Shown: positions 46,201 through 59,589 of the stretch, in pieces
How the letters are laid out: the number at the start of each line of letters is the position of its first letter
How positions within the stretch are numbered: position 1 is the stretch's first letter
NCBI RefSeq assembly: GCF_023091745.1
Contig: NW_026292661.1
Coordinates: 1,860,001 to 1,924,000 of the forward strand
DNA from: Budorcas taxicolor
Taxonomy: Eukaryota > Chordata > Mammalia > Artiodactyla > Bovidae
Direction: 5' to 3'
DNA length: 64,000 nucleotides
The notes under the pieces: model-generated
What the model was told of the DNA's origin: nothing
The model's database searches: none
Seen by the model: only the letters and a program-made list of their open reading frames with translations
Translations under genes and position numbers: made by a program

Positions 46201-49200
46201 GCGTGAAAGACGAGCCGGTGAAGGGAAAAGAGGTTCCTCTGGAATGGACTGAGACATCTGGGGGACTCTTGGAATGGTGGCACGACCCTGGAGTTCCTCT
46301 CGCCGTTCCTGTTGAGAGGGCCTCCTCTTGAGATGCGACGGGAACGCAGGGAACTCTTTCCCGACGAAGCAGGGGAAGGATCCCTCATCTCGAGCTATGA
46401 GGCGGAAACGGGGCTCCTCTGGATGTGGGAGGGACTGTCGTGATTCCTCTCGAGTGGAGACGGCTAGGTCGGGGAACTTCTTGATTTGCACCAAGGGTGT
46501 GAAGGACCCTTTCGAAGTTCCAGAGGTGAGGTGTGATCAGCCTCGAGACGCCTCAGCGGAAATGGGCCTCATCTCGCCTGGAGGGGAGAACCTCCTGGAT
46601 TTTCTCGAGTTGTGGCAGGTCTTCTCGAGTTACGACGGGGACCTCAGGGACCCGCTCTGGTGGCCTCAGGAAAGGCCAGTCCCCATGCGAGTTGCTAGGG
46701 GACCTCTCGGGATTCCTCTCACGTCCATGCTGGGGCCTCAGTCCTTGTGTGGAGTCGGGGCCGGAACCTGAGGATTCCTCTCCAGTGTTGCCATGGATCT
46801 TGGGGTGCTTCTGAGTCTCCCCAGGGGAGTCAGGCCTCGTCTCGAGTGGGGGCATGCACGTGCGCTTTCCTCCCGAGCTGCAGCAGTAGTGTCACGCTTC
46901 CTGTCACGTGGATCAAGGGATCTGTGGCTTTCCCTCGAGGCTGTCCCTCGAGGCTTTCCCACGAGGCTTTCCCACAGGGCTGTGCCACGTGCCACCTTGG
47001 TGTGAGTCGATCCTCGGCGTGAAAGACGAGCCGGTGAAGGGAAAAGAGGTTCCTCTGGAATGGACTGAGACATCTGGGGGACTCTTGGAATGGTGGCACG
47101 ACCCTGGAGTTCCTCTCGCCGTTCCTGTTGAGAGGGCCTCCTCTTGAGATGCGACGGGAACGCCGGGAACTCTTTTCCGACGAAGCAGGGAAAGGATCCC
47201 TCATCTCGAGCTACGAGGCGGAAACGGGGCTCCTCTGAATGTGGGCGGGACCCTCGTGATCCCTCTCGAGTGGAGACGGGTATGTCGGGGAACTTCTTGA
47301 TTTGCACCAAGGGTGTGAAGGACCCTTTCGAAGTTCCAGAGGTGAGGTGTGATCAGCCTCGAGACGCCTCAGCGGAAATGGGCCTCATCTCGCCTGGAGG
47401 GGAGAACCTCCTGGATTTTCTCGAGTTGTGGCAGGTCTTCTCGAGTTACGACGGGGACCTCAGGGACCCGCTCTGGTGGCCTCAGGAAAGGCCAGTCCCC
47501 ATGCGAGTTGCTAGGGGACCTCTCGGGATTCCTCTCCCGTCCATGCTGGGGCCTCAGTCCTTGTGTGGAGTCGGGGCCGGAACCTGAGGATTCCTCTCCA
47601 GTGTTGCCATGGATCTTGGGGTGCTTCTGAGTCTCCCCAGGGGAGTCAGGCCTCGTCTCGAGTGGGGGCATGCACGTGCGCTTTCCTCCCGATCTGCAGC
47701 AGTTGTGTCACGCTTCCTGTCACGTGGATCAAGGGATCTGTGGCTTTCCCTCGAGGCTGTCCCTCGAGGCTTTCCCACGAGGCTTTCCCACAGGGCTGTG
47801 CCACGTGCCACCTTGGTGTGAGTCGATCCTCGGCGTGAAAGACGAGCCGGTGAAGGGAAAAGAGGTTCCTCTGGAATGGACTGAGACATCTGGGGGACTC
47901 TTGGAATGGTGGCACGACCCTGGAGTTCCTCTCGCCATTCCTGTTGAGAGGGCCTCCTCTTGAGATGCGACGGGAACACCGGGAATCCTTTCCCGACGAA
48001 GCAGGGAAAGGATCCCTCATCTCGAGATACGAGGCGGAAACGGGGCTCCTCTGGATGTGGGCGGGACCCACGTGATTCCTCTCGAGTGGAGACGGCTAGG
48101 TCGGGGAACTTCTTGATTTGCACCAAGGGCGTGAAGGACCCTTTCGAAGTGCCAGAGGTGAGGTGTGATCAGCCTCGAGACGCCTCAGCGGAAATGGGCC
48201 TCATCTCGCCTGGAGGGGAGAACCTCCTGGATTTTCTCGAGTTGCGGCAGGTCTTCTCGAGTTACGACGGGGACCACAGGGACCCGCTCTGGTGGCCTCA
48301 GGAAAAGCCAGTCCCCATGCGAGTTGCTAGGGGACCTCTCGGGATTCCTCTCCCGTCCATGCCGGGGCCTCAGTCCTTGTGTGGAGTCGGGGCCGGAACC
48401 TGAGGATTCCTCTCCAGTGTTGCCATGGATATTGGGGTGCTTCTGAGTCTCACCAGGGGAGTCAGGCCTCGTCTCGAGTGGGGGCATGCACGTGCGCTTT
48501 ACTCCCGAGCTGCAGCAGTAGTGTCACGCTTCCTGTCACGTGAATCAAGGGATCTGTGGCTTTCCCTCGAGGCTGTCCCTCGAGGCTTTCCCACGAGGCT
48601 TTCCCACAGGGCTGTGCCACGTGCCACCTTGGTGTGAGTCGATCCTCGGCGTGAAAGACGAGCCGGTGAAGGGAAAAGAGGTTCCGCTGGAATGGACTGA
48701 GACATCTGGGAGACTCTTGGAATGGTGGCACGACCCTGGAGTTCCTCTCGCCGTTCCTGTTGAGAGGGCCTCCTCTTGAGATGCGACGGGAACGCCGGGA
48801 ACTCTTTTCCGACGAAGCAGGGAAAGGATCCCTCATCTCGAGCTATGAGGCAGAAACGGGGCTCCTCTGGATGTGGGCGGGACTCTCGTGATTCCTCTCG
48901 AGTGGAGACGGCTAGGTCGGGGAACTTCTTGATTTGCACCAAGGGTGTGAAGGACCCTTTCGAAGTTCCAGAGGTGAGGTGTGATCAGCCTCGAAACGCC
49001 TCAGCGGAAATGGGCCTCATCTCGCCTGGAGGGGAGAACCTCCTGGATTTTCTCGAGTTGTGGCAGGTCTTCTCGAATTACGACGGGGACCTCAGGGACC
49101 CGCTCTGGTGGCCTCAGGAAAGGCCAGTCCCCATGCGAGTTGCTAGGGGACCTCTCGGGATTCCTCTCCCGTCCATGCCGGGGCCTCAGTCCTTGTGTGG

Positions 49201-52200
49201 AGTCGGGGCCGGAACCTGAGGATTCCTCTCCAGTGTTGCCATGGATCTTGGGGTGCTTCTGAGTCTCCCCAGGGGAGTCAGGCCTCGTCTCGAGTGGGGG
49301 CATGCACGTGCGCTTTCCTCCCGAGCTGCAGCAGTAGTGTCACGCTTCCTGTCACGTGGATCAAGGGATCTGTGGCTTTCCCTCGAGGCTGTCCCTCGAG
49401 GCTTTCCCGCGAGGCTTTCCCACAGGGCTGTGCCACGTGCCACCTTGGTGTGAGTCGATCCTCGGCGTGAAAGACGAGCCGGTGAAGGGAAAAGAGGTTC
49501 CTCTGGAATGGACTGAGACATCTGGGGGACTCTTGGAATGGTGGCACGACCCTGGAGTTCCTCTCGCCGTTCCTGTTGAGAGGGCCTCCACTTGAGATGC
49601 GATGGGAACGCCGGGAACTCTTTCCCGACGAAGCAGGGAAAGGATCCCTCATCTCGAGCTACGAGGCGGAAACGGGGCTCCTCTGGATGTGGGCGGGACC
49701 CTCGTGATTCCTCTCGAGTGGAGACGGCTATGTCGGGGAACTTCTTGATTTGCACCAAGGGTGTGAAGGACCCTTTCGAAGTTCCAGAGGTGAGGTGTGA
49801 TCAGCCTCGAGACGCCTCAGCGGAAATGGGCCTCATCTCGCCTGGAGGGGAGAACCTCCTGGATTTTCTCGAGTTGCGGCAGGTCTTCTCGAGTTACGAC
49901 GGGGACCTCAGGGACCCGCTCTGGTGGCCTCAGGAAAGGCCAGTCCCCATGCGAGTTGCTAGGGGCCCTCTCGGGATTCCTCTCCCGTCCATGCCGGGGC
50001 CTCAGTCCTTGTTTGGAGTCGGAGCCGGAACCTGCGGATTCCTCTCCAGTGTTGCCATGGATCTTGGGTTGCTTCTGAGTCTCCCGAGGGGAGTCAGGCC
50101 TCGTCTCGAGTGGGGGCATGCACGTGCGCTTTCCTCCCGAGCTGCAGCAGTAGTGTCACGCTTCCTGTCACGTGGATCAAGGGATCTGTGGCTTTCCCTC
50201 GAGGCTGTCCCTCGAGGCTTTCCCACGAGGCTTTCCCACAGGGCTGTGCCACGTGCCACCTTGGTGTGAGTCGATCCTCGGCGTGAAAGACGAGCCGGTG
50301 AAGGGAAAAGAGGTTCCTCTGGAATGGACTGAGACATCTGGGGGACTCTTGGAATGGTGGCACGACCCTGGAGTTCCTCTCGCCGTTCCTGTTGAGAGGG
50401 CCTCCTCTTGAGATGCGACGGGAACGCCGGGAACTCTTTCCCGATGAAGCAGGGAAAGGATCCCTCATCTCGAGCTACGAGGCGGAAACGGGGCTCCTCT
50501 GGATGTGGGCGGGACCCTCGTGATTCCTCTCGAGTGGAGACGGGTATGTCGGGGAACTTCTTGATTTGCACCAAGGGTGTGAAAGACCCTTTCGAAGTTC
50601 CAGAGGTGAGGTGTGATCAGCATCGAGACGCCTCAGCGGAAATGGGCCTCATCTCGCCTGGAGGGGAGAACCTCCTGGATTTTCTCTAGTTGCGGCAGGT
50701 CTTCTCGAGTTACAACGGGGACCTCAGGGACCCGCTCTGGTGGCCTCAGGAAAGGCCAGACCCCATGCGAGTTGCTAGGGGACCTCTCGGGATTCCTCTC
50801 CCGTCCATGCCGGGGCCTCAGTCCTTGTGTGGAGTCGGGGCCGGAACCTGAGGATTCCTCTCCAGTGTTGCCATGGATCTTGGGGTGCTTCTGAGTCTCC
50901 CCAGGGGAGTCAGGCCTCGTCTCGAGTGGGGGCATGCACGTGCGCTTTCCTTCCGAGCTGCAGCAGTAGTGTCAGGCTTCCTGTCACGTGGATCAAGGGA
51001 TCTGTGGCTTTCCCTCGAGGCTGTCCCTCGAGGCTTTCCCACGAGGCTTTCCCACAGGGCTGTGCCACGTGCCACCTTGGTGTGAGTTGATCCTCGGCGT
51101 GAAAGACGAGCCGGTGAACGGAAAAGAGGTTCCTCTGGAATGGACTGAGACATCTGGGGGACTCTTGGAATGGTGGCACGACCCTGGAGTTCCTCTCGCC
51201 GTTCCTGCAGAGAGGGCCTCCTCTTGAGATGCGACGGGATGGCCGGGAACTCTTTCCCGACGAAGCAGGGAAAGGATCCCTCATCTCGAGCTACGAGGCG
51301 GAAACGGGGCTCCTCTGGATGTGGGCGGGACCCTCGTGATTCCTCTCGAGTGGAGACGGCTAGGTCGGGGAACTTCTTGATTTGCACCAAGGGTGTGAAG
51401 GACCCTTTCGAAGTTCCAGAGGTGAGGTGTGATCAGCCTCGAGACGCCTCAGCGGAAATGGGCCTCATCTCGCCTGGAGGGGAGAACCTCCTGGATTTTC
51501 TCGAGTTGCGGCAGGTCTTCTCGAGTTACGACGGGGACCTCAGGGACCCGCTCTGGTGGCCTCAGGAAAGGCCAGTCCCCATGCGAGTTGCTAGGGGACC
51601 TCTCGGGATTCCTCTCCCGTACATGCCGGGGCCTCAGTCCTTGTGTGGAGTCGGGGCCGGAACCTGAGGATTCCTCTCCAGTGTTGCCATGGATCTTGGG
51701 GTGCTTCTGAGTCTCCCCAGGGGAGTCAGGCCTCGTCTCGAGTGGGGGCATGCACGTGAGCTTTCCTCCCGAGCTGCACCAATAGTGTCACGCTTCCTGT
51801 CACGTGGATCAAGGGATCTGTGGCTTTCCCTCGAGGCTGTCCCTCGAGGCTTTCCCACGAAGCTTTCCCACAGGGCTGTGCCACGTGCCACCTTGGTGTG
51901 AGTCGATCCTCGGCGTGAAAGACGAGCCGGTGAAGGGAAAAGAGGTTCCTCTGGAATGGACTGAGACATCTGGGGGACTCTTGGAATGGTGGCACGACCC
52001 TGGAGTTCCTCTCGCCGTTCCTGTTGAGAGGGCCTCCTCTTGAGATGCGACGGGAACGCCGGGAACTCTTTCCCGACGAAGCAGGGAAAGGATCCCTCAT
52101 CTCGAGCTACGAGGCGGAAACGGGGCTCCTCTGGATGTGGGCGGGACCCTCGTGATTCCTCTCGAGTGGAGACGGGTATGTCGGGGAACTTCTTGATTTG

Positions 52201-52245
52201 CACCAAGGGTGTGAAGGACCCTTTCGAAGTTCCAGAGGTGAGGTG
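43270..52245 (+). repeat. Heterogeneous sub-array (11 monomers, mostly private variants)
   Basis: The monomers at 43270 to 51430 carry many singletons, for example CTTGGCGGG (44945), GGTGGGCTC (45027), GGACTGTCG (46431), TTCCGCTGG (48683), CCTGCGGATT (50031) and TTCTCTAGTT (50683). A few variants are shared: GTTGTGGCAGG in the monomers at 44902, 46534, 47350 and 48982; CATGCTGGGG at 44086, 46534 and 47350. I see no HOR period. The stretch looks older or less often homogenised than its flanks. Confidence 0.8.
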
Positions 52246-54693
52246 TGATCAGCCTCGAGACGCCTCAGCGGAAATGGGCCTCATCTCGCCTGGAGGGGAG
52301 AACCTCCTGGATTTTCTCGAGTTGCGACAGGTCTTCTCGAGTTACGACGGGGACCTCAGGGACCCGCTCTGGTGGCCTCAGGAAAGGCCAGTCCCCATGC
52401 GAGTTGCTAGGGGACCTCTCGGGATTCCTCTCCCGTCCATGCCGGGGCCTCAGTCCTTGTGTGGAGTCGGGGCCGGAACCTGAGGATTCCTCTCCAGTGT
52501 TGCCATGGATCTTGGGGTGCTTCTGAGTCTCCCCAGGGGAGTCAGGCCTCGTCTCGAGTGGGGGCATGCACGTGCGCTTTCCTCCCAAGCTGCAGCAGTA
52601 GTGTCATGCTTCGTGTCACGTGGATCAAGGGATCTGTGGCTTTCCCTCGAGGCTGTCCCTCGAGGCTTTCCCACGAGGCTTTCCCACAGGGCTGTGCCAC
52701 GTGCCACCTTGGTGTGAGTCGATCCTCGGCGTGAAAAACGAGCCGTTGAAGGGAAAAGAGGTTCCTCTGGAATGGAGTGAGACATCTGGGGGACTCTTGG
52801 AATGGTGGCACGACCCTGGAGTTCCTCTCGCCGTTCCTGTAGAGAGGGCCTCCTCTTGAGATGCGACGGGAAGGCCGGGAACTCTTTCCCGACGAAGCAG
52901 GGAAAGGATCCCTCATCTCGAGCTACGAGGCGGTAACGGGGCTCCTCTGGATGTGGGCGGGACCCTCGTGATTCCTCTCGAGTGGAGACGGGTATGTCGG
53001 GGAACTTCTTGATTTGCACCAAGGGTGTGAAGGACCCTTTCGAAGTTCCAGAGGGGAGGTGTGATCAGCCTCGAGACGCCTCAGCGGAAATGGGCCTCAT
53101 CTCGCCTGGAGGGGAGAACCTCCTGGATTTTCTCGAGTTGCGGCAGGTCTTCTCGAGTTACGACGGGGACCTCAGGGACCCGCTCTGGTGGCCTCAGGAA
53201 AGGCCAGTCCCCATGCGAGTTGCTAGGGGACCTCTCGGGATTCCTCTCCCGTCCATGCCGGGGCCTCAGTCCTTGTGTGGAGTCGGGGCCGGAACCTGAG
53301 GATTCCTCTCCAGTGTTGCCATGGATCTAGGGGTGCTTCTGAGTCTCCCCAGGGGAGTCAGGCCTCGTCTCGAGTGGGGGCATGCACGTGCGCTTTCCTC
53401 CCGAGCTGCAGCAGTAGTGTCACGCTTCCTGTCACGTGGATCAAGGGATCTGTGTCTTTCCCTCGAGGCTGTCCCTCGAGGCTTTCCCACGAGGCTTTCC
53501 CACAGGGCTGTGCCACGTGCCACCTTGGTGTGAGTCGATCCTCGGCGTGAAAGACGAGCCGGTGAAGGGAAAAGAGGTTCCTCTGGAATGGACTGAGACA
53601 TCTGGGGGACTCTTGGAATGGTGGCACGACCCTGGAGTTCCTCTCGCCGTTCCTGTTGAGAGGGCCTCCTCTTGAGATGCGACGGGAAGGCCGGGAACTC
53701 TTTCCCGAAGAAGCAGGGAAAGGATCCCTCATCTCGAGCTACGAGGCGGAAACGGGGCTCCTCTGGATGTGGGCGGGACCCTCGTGATTCCTCTCGAGTG
53801 GAGACGGGTATGTCGGGGAACTTCTTGTTTTGCACCAAGGGTGTGAAGGACCCTTTCGAAGTTCCAGAGGTGAGGTGTGATCAGCCTCGAGACGTCTCAG
53901 CGGAAATGGGCCTCATCTCGCCTGGAGGGGAGAACCTCCTGGATTTTCTCGAGTTGCGGGAGGTCTTCTCGAGTTACGACGGGGACCTCAGGGACCCGCT
54001 CTGGTGGCCTCAGGAAAGGCCAGTCCCCATGCGAGTTGCTAGGGGACCTCTCGGGATTCCTCTCCCGTCCATGCCGGGGCCTCAGTCCTTGTGTGGAGTC
54101 GGGGCCGGAACCTGAGGATTCCTCTCCAGTGTTGCCATGGATCTTGGGGTGCTTCTGAGTCTCCCCAGGGGAGTCAGGCCTCGTCTCGAGTGGGGGCGTG
54201 CACGTGCGCTTTCCTCCCGAGCTGCAGCAGTAATGTCACCCTTCCTGTCACGTGGATCAAGGGATCTGTGGCTTTCCCTCGAGGCTGTCCCTCGAGGCTT
54301 TCCCACGAGGCTTTCCCACAGGGCTGTGCCACGTGCCACCTTGGTGTGAGTCGATCCTCGGCGTGAAAGACGAGCCGGTGAAGGGAAAAGAGGTTCCTCT
54401 GGAATGGACTGAGACATCTGGGGGACTCATGGAATGGTGGCACGACCCTGGAGTTCCTCTCGCCGTTCCTGTTGAGAGGGCCTCCTCTTGAGATGCGACG
54501 GGAAGGCCGTGAACTCTTTCCCGACGAAGCAGGGAAAGGATCCCTCATGTCGAGCTACGAGGCGGAAACGGGGCTCCTCTGGATGTGGGCGGGACCCTCG
54601 TGATTCCTCTCGAGTGGAGACGGGTATGTCGGGGAACTTCTTGATTTGCACCAAGGGTGTGAAGGACCCTTTCGAAGTTCCAGAGGTGAGGTG
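52246..54693 (+). repeat. Trimer HOR a-b-c, copy 1 (2448 bp)
   Basis: Monomer a (52246): CCCAAGCTGC, GTCATGCTTCGTG, GAAAAACGAGCCGTTG, GGAGTGAG, GGCGGTAACG. Monomer b (53062): GATCTAGGGG near 53325, TGTGTCTTTCC near 53450, CCCGAAGAAGC near 53704. Monomer c (53878): GACGTCTCAG, GCGGGAGGTC, GGCGTGCACG, GTAATGTCACCC, GACTCATGG, GGCCGTGAAC, CATGTCGAG. Confidence 0.92.
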
Positions 54694-57141
54694 TGATCAG
54701 CCTCGAGACGCCTCAGCGGAAATGGGCCTCATCTCGCCTGGAGGGGAGAACCTCCTGGATTTTCTCGAGTTGCGGCAGGTCTTCTCGAGTTACGACGGGG
54801 ACCTCAGGGACCCGCTCTGGTGGCCTCAGGAAAGGCCAGTCCCCATGCGAGTTGCTAGGGGACCTCTCGGGATTCCTCTCCCGTCCATGCCGGGGCCTCA
54901 GTCCTTGTGTGGAGTCGGGGCCGGAACCTGAGGATTCCTCTCCAGTGTTGCCATGGATCTTGGGGTGCTTCTGAGTCTCCCCAGGGGAGTCAGGCCTCGT
55001 CTCGAGTGGGGGCATGCACGTGCGCTTTCCTCCCAAGCTGCAGCAGTAGTGTCATGCTTCGTGTCACGTGGATCAAGGGATCTGTGGCTTTCCCTCGAGG
55101 CTGTCCCTCGAGGCTTTCCCACGAGGCTTTCCCACAGGGCTGTGCCACGTGCCACCTTGGTGTGAGTCGATCCTCGGCGTGAAAAACGAGCCGTTGAAGG
55201 GAAAAGAGGTTCCTCTGGAATGGAGTGAGACATCTGGGGGACTCTTGGAATGGTGGCACGACCCTGGAGTTCCTCTCGCCGTTCCTGTAGAGAGGGCCTC
55301 CTCTTGAGATGCGACGGGAAGGCCGGGAACTCTTTCCCGACGAAGCAGGGAAAGGATCCCTCATCTCGAGCTACGAGGCGGTAACGGGGCTCCTCTGGAT
55401 GTGGGCGGGACCCTCGTGATTCCTCTCGAGTGGAGACGGGTATGTCGGGGAACTTCTTGATTTGCACCAAGGGTGTGAAGGACCCTTTCGAAGTTCCAGA
55501 GGGGAGGTGTGATCAGCCTCGAGACGCCTCAGCGGAAATGGGCCTCATCTCGCCTGGAGGGGAGAACCTCCTGGATTTTCTCGAGTTGCGGCAGGTCTTC
55601 TCGAGTTACGACGGGGACCTCAGGGACCCGCTCTGGTGGCCTCAGGAAAGGCCAGTCCCCATGCGAGTTGCTAGGGGACCTCTCGGGATTCCTCTCCCGT
55701 CCATGCCGGGGCCTCAGTCCTTGTGTGGAGTCGGGGCCGGAACCTGAGGATTCCTCTCCAGTGTTGCCATGGATCTAGGGGTGCTTCTGAGTCTCCCCAG
55801 GGGAGTCAGGCCTCGTCTCGAGTGGGGGCATGCACGTGCGCTTTCCTCCCGAGCTGCAGCAGTAGTGTCACGCTTCCTGTCACGTGGATCAAGGGATCTG
55901 TGTCTTTCCCTCGAGGCTGTCCCTCGAGGCTTTCCCACGAGGCTTTCCCACAGGGCTGTGCCACGTGCCACCTTGGTGTGAGTCGATCCTCGGCGTGAAA
56001 GACGAGCCGGTGAAGGGAAAAGAGGTTCCTCTGGAATGGACTGAGACATCTGGGGGACTCTTGGAATGGTGGCACGACCCTGGAGTTCCTCTCGCCGTTC
56101 CTGTTGAGAGGGCCTCCTCTTGAGATGCGACGGGAAGGCCGGGAACTCTTTCCCGAAGAAGCAGGGAAAGGATCCCTCATCTCGAGCTACGAGGCGGAAA
56201 CGGGGCTCCTCTGGATGTGGGCGGGACCCTCGTGATTCCTCTCGAGTGGAGACGGGTATGTCGGGGAACTTCTTGTTTTGCACCAAGGGTGTGAAGGACC
56301 CTTTCGAAGTTCCAGAGGTGAGGTGTGATCAGCCTCGAGACGTCTCAGCGGAAATGGGCCTCATCTCGCCTGGAGGGGAGAACCTCCTGGATTTTCTCGA
56401 GTTGCGGGAGGTCTTCTCGAGTTACGACGGGGACCTCAGGGACCCGCTCTGGTGGCCTCAGGAAAGGCCAGTCCCCATGCGAGTTGCTAGGGGACCTCTC
56501 GGGATTCCTCTCCCGTCCATGCCGGGGCCTCAGTCCTTGTGTGGAGTCGGGGCCGGAACCTGAGGATTCCTCTCCAGTGTTGCCATGGATCTTGGGGTGC
56601 TTCTGAGTCTCCCCAGGGGAGTCAGGCCTCGTCTCGAGTGGGGGCGTGCACGTGCGCTTTCCTCCCGAGCTGCAGCAGTAATGTCACCCTTCCTGTCACG
56701 TGGATCAAGGGATCTGTGGCTTTCCCTCGAGGCTGTCCCTCGAGGCTTTCCCACGAGGCTTTCCCACAGGGCTGTGCCACGTGCCACCTTGGTGTGAGTC
56801 GATCCTCGGCGTGAAAGACGAGCCGGTGAAGGGAAAAGAGGTTCCTCTGGAATGGACTGAGACATCTGGGGGACTCATGGAATGGTGGCACGACCCTGGA
56901 GTTCCTCTCGCCGTTCCTGTTGAGAGGGCCTCCTCTTGAGATGCGACGGGAAGGCCGTGAACTCTTTCCCGACGAAGCAGGGAAAGGATCCCTCATGTCG
57001 AGCTACGAGGCGGAAACGGGGCTCCTCTGGATGTGGGCGGGACCCTCGTGATTCCTCTCGAGTGGAGACGGGTATGTCGGGGAACTTCTTGATTTGCACC
57101 AAGGGTGTGAAGGAGCCTTTCGAAGTTCCAGAGGTGAGGTG
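54694..57141 (+). repeat. Trimer HOR a-b-c, copy 2 (2448 bp)
   Basis: This copy matches copy 1 at an offset of 2448. The only differences I found are TTGCGACAGG (52323) against TTGCGGCAGG near the left edge, and AAGGACCC (54662) against AAGGAGCC (57110) near the right edge. Between them about 2.3 kb appears identical, which marks a very recent duplication. Confidence 0.9.
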
Positions 57142-57957
57142 TGATCAGCCTCGAGACGCCTCAGCGGAAATGGGCCTCATCTCGCCTGGAGGGGAGAACC
57201 ACCTGGATTTTCTCGAGTTGCGGCAGGTCTTCTCGAGTTACGACGGGGACCTCAGGGACCCGCTCTGGTGGCCTCAGGAAAGGCCAGTCCCCATGCGAGT
57301 TGCTAGGGGACCTCTCAGGATTCCTCTCCCGTCCATGCCGGGGCCTCAGTCATTGTGTGGAGTCCGAGCCGGAACCTGAGGATTCCTCTCCAGTGTTGCC
57401 ATGGATCTTGGGGTGCTTCTGAGTCTCCCCAGGGGAGTCAGGCCTCGTCTCGAGTGGGGGCATGCACGTGCGCTTTCCTCCCGAGCTGCAGCAGCAGTGT
57501 CACGCTTCCTGTCACGTGGTTCAAGGGATCTGTGGCTTTCCCTCGAGGCTGTCCCTCGAGGCTTTCCCACGAGGCTTTCCCACAGGGCTGTGCCACGTGC
57601 CACCTTGGTGTGAGTCGATCCTCGGCGTGAAAGACGAGCCGGTGAAGGGAAAAGAGGTTCCTCTGGAATGGACTGAGACATCTGGGGGACTCTTGGAATG
57701 GTGGCACGACCCTGGAGTTCCTCTCGCCGTTCCTGTTGAGAGGGCCTCCTCTTGAGAAGCGACGGGAAGGCCGGGAAATCTTTCCCGACGAAGCAGGGAA
57801 AGGATCCCTCATCTCGAGCTACGAGGCGGAAACGGGGCTCCTCTGGATGTGGGCGGGACCCTCGTGATTCCTCTCGAGTGGAGACGGGTATGTCGGGGAA
57901 CTTCTTGTTTTGCACCAAGGGTGTGAAGGACCCTTTCGAAGTTCCAGAGGTGAGGTG
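57142..57957 (+). repeat. Type d monomer
   Basis: Diagnostic variants: GAACCACCTGG near 57197, CTCTCAGGATT near 57313, CAGTCATTGTG near 57348, GAGTCCGAGCC near 57361, GCAGCAGCAGTG near 57488, GTGGTTCAAGG near 57517, GAGAAGCGACG near 57755 and GGGAAATC near 57774. The whole c-d pair (56326-57957) repeats at 57958-59589. Confidence 0.88.
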
Positions 57958-59589
57958 TGATCAGCCTCGAGACGTCTCAGCGGAAATGGGCCTCATCTCG
58001 CCTGGAGGGGAGAACCTCCTGGATTTTCTCGAGTTGCGGGAGGTCTTCTCGAGTTACGACGGGGACCTCAGGGACCCGCTCTGGTGGCCTCAGGAAAGGC
58101 CAGTCCCCATGCGAGTTGCTAGGGGACCTCTCGGGATTCCTCTCCCGTCCATGCCGGGGCCTCAGTCCTTGTGTGGAGTCGGGGCCGGAACCTGAGGATT
58201 CCTCTCCAGTGTTGCCATGGATCTTGGGGTGCTTCTGAGTCTCCCCAGGGGAGTCAGGCCTCGTCTCGAGTGGGGGCGTGCACGTGCGCTTTCCTCCCGA
58301 GCTGCAGCAGTAATGTCACCCTTCCTGTCACGTGGATCAAGGGATCTGTGGCTTTCCCTCGAGGCTGTCCCTCGAGGCTTTCCCACGAGGCTTTCCCACA
58401 GGGCTGTGCCACGTGCCACCTTGGTGTGAGTCGATCCTCGGCGTGAAAGACGAGCCGGTGAAGGGAAAAGAGGTTCCTCTGGAATGGACTGAGACATCTG
58501 GGGGACTCATGGAATGGTGGCACGACCCTGGAGTTCCTCTCGCCGTTCCTGTTGAGAGGGCCTCCTCTTGAGATGCGACGGGAAGGCCGTGAACTCTTTC
58601 CCGACGAAGCAGGGAAAGGATCCCTCATGTCGAGCTACGAGGCGGAAACGGGGCTCCTCTGGATGTGGGCGGGACCCTCGTGATTCCTCTCGAGTGGAGA
58701 CGGGTATGTCGGGGAACTTCTTGATTTGCACCAAGGGTGTGAAGGAGCCTTTCGAAGTTCCAGAGGTGAGGTGTGATCAGCCTCGAGACGCCTCAGCGGA
58801 AATGGGCCTCATCTCGCCTGGAGGGGAGAACCACCTGGATTTTCTCGAGTTGCGGCAGGTCTTCTCGAGTTACGACGGGGACCTCAGGGACCCGCTCTGG
58901 TGGCCTCAGGAAAGGCCAGTCCCCATGCGAGTTGCTAGGGGACCTCTCAGGATTCCTCTCCCGTCCATGCCGGGGCCTCAGTCATTGTGTGGAGTCCGAG
59001 CCGGAACCTGAGGATTCCTCTCCAGTGTTGCCATGGATCTTGGGGTGCTTCTGAGTCTCCCCAGGGGAGTCAGGCCTCGTCTCGAGTGGGGGCATGCACG
59101 TGCGCTTTCCTCCCGAGCTGCAGCAGCAGTGTCACGCTTCCTGTCACGTGGTTCAAGGGATCTGTGGCTTTCCCTCGAGGCTGTCCCTCGAGGCTTTCCC
59201 ACGAGGCTTTCCCACAGGGCTGTGCCACGTGCCACCTTGGTGTGAGTCGATCCTCGGCGTGAAAGACGAGCCGGTGAAGGGAAAAGAGGTTCCTCTGGAA
59301 TGGACTGAGACATCTGGGGGACTCTTGGAATGGTGGCACGACCCTGGAGTTCCTCTCGCCGTTCCTGTTGAGAGGGCCTCCTCTTGAGAAGCGACGGGAA
59401 GGCCGGGAAATCTTTCCCGACGAAGCAGGGAAAGGATCCCTCATCTCGAGCTACGAGGCGGAAACGGGGCTCCTCTGGATGTGGGCGGGACCCTCGTGAT
59501 TCCTCTCGAGTGGAGACGGGTATGTCGGGGAACTTCTTGATTTGCACCAAGGGTGTGAAGGACCCTTTCGAAGTTCCAGAGGTGAGGTG
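57958..59589 (+). repeat. Dimer c-d, second copy (1632 bp)
   Basis: This repeats 56326-57957 at an offset of 1632. The only difference I found is CTTGTTTTGC near 57903 against CTTGATTTGC near 59535. Together with the a-b-c trimers this shows amplification in units of both two and three monomers within 8 kb. Confidence 0.88.
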
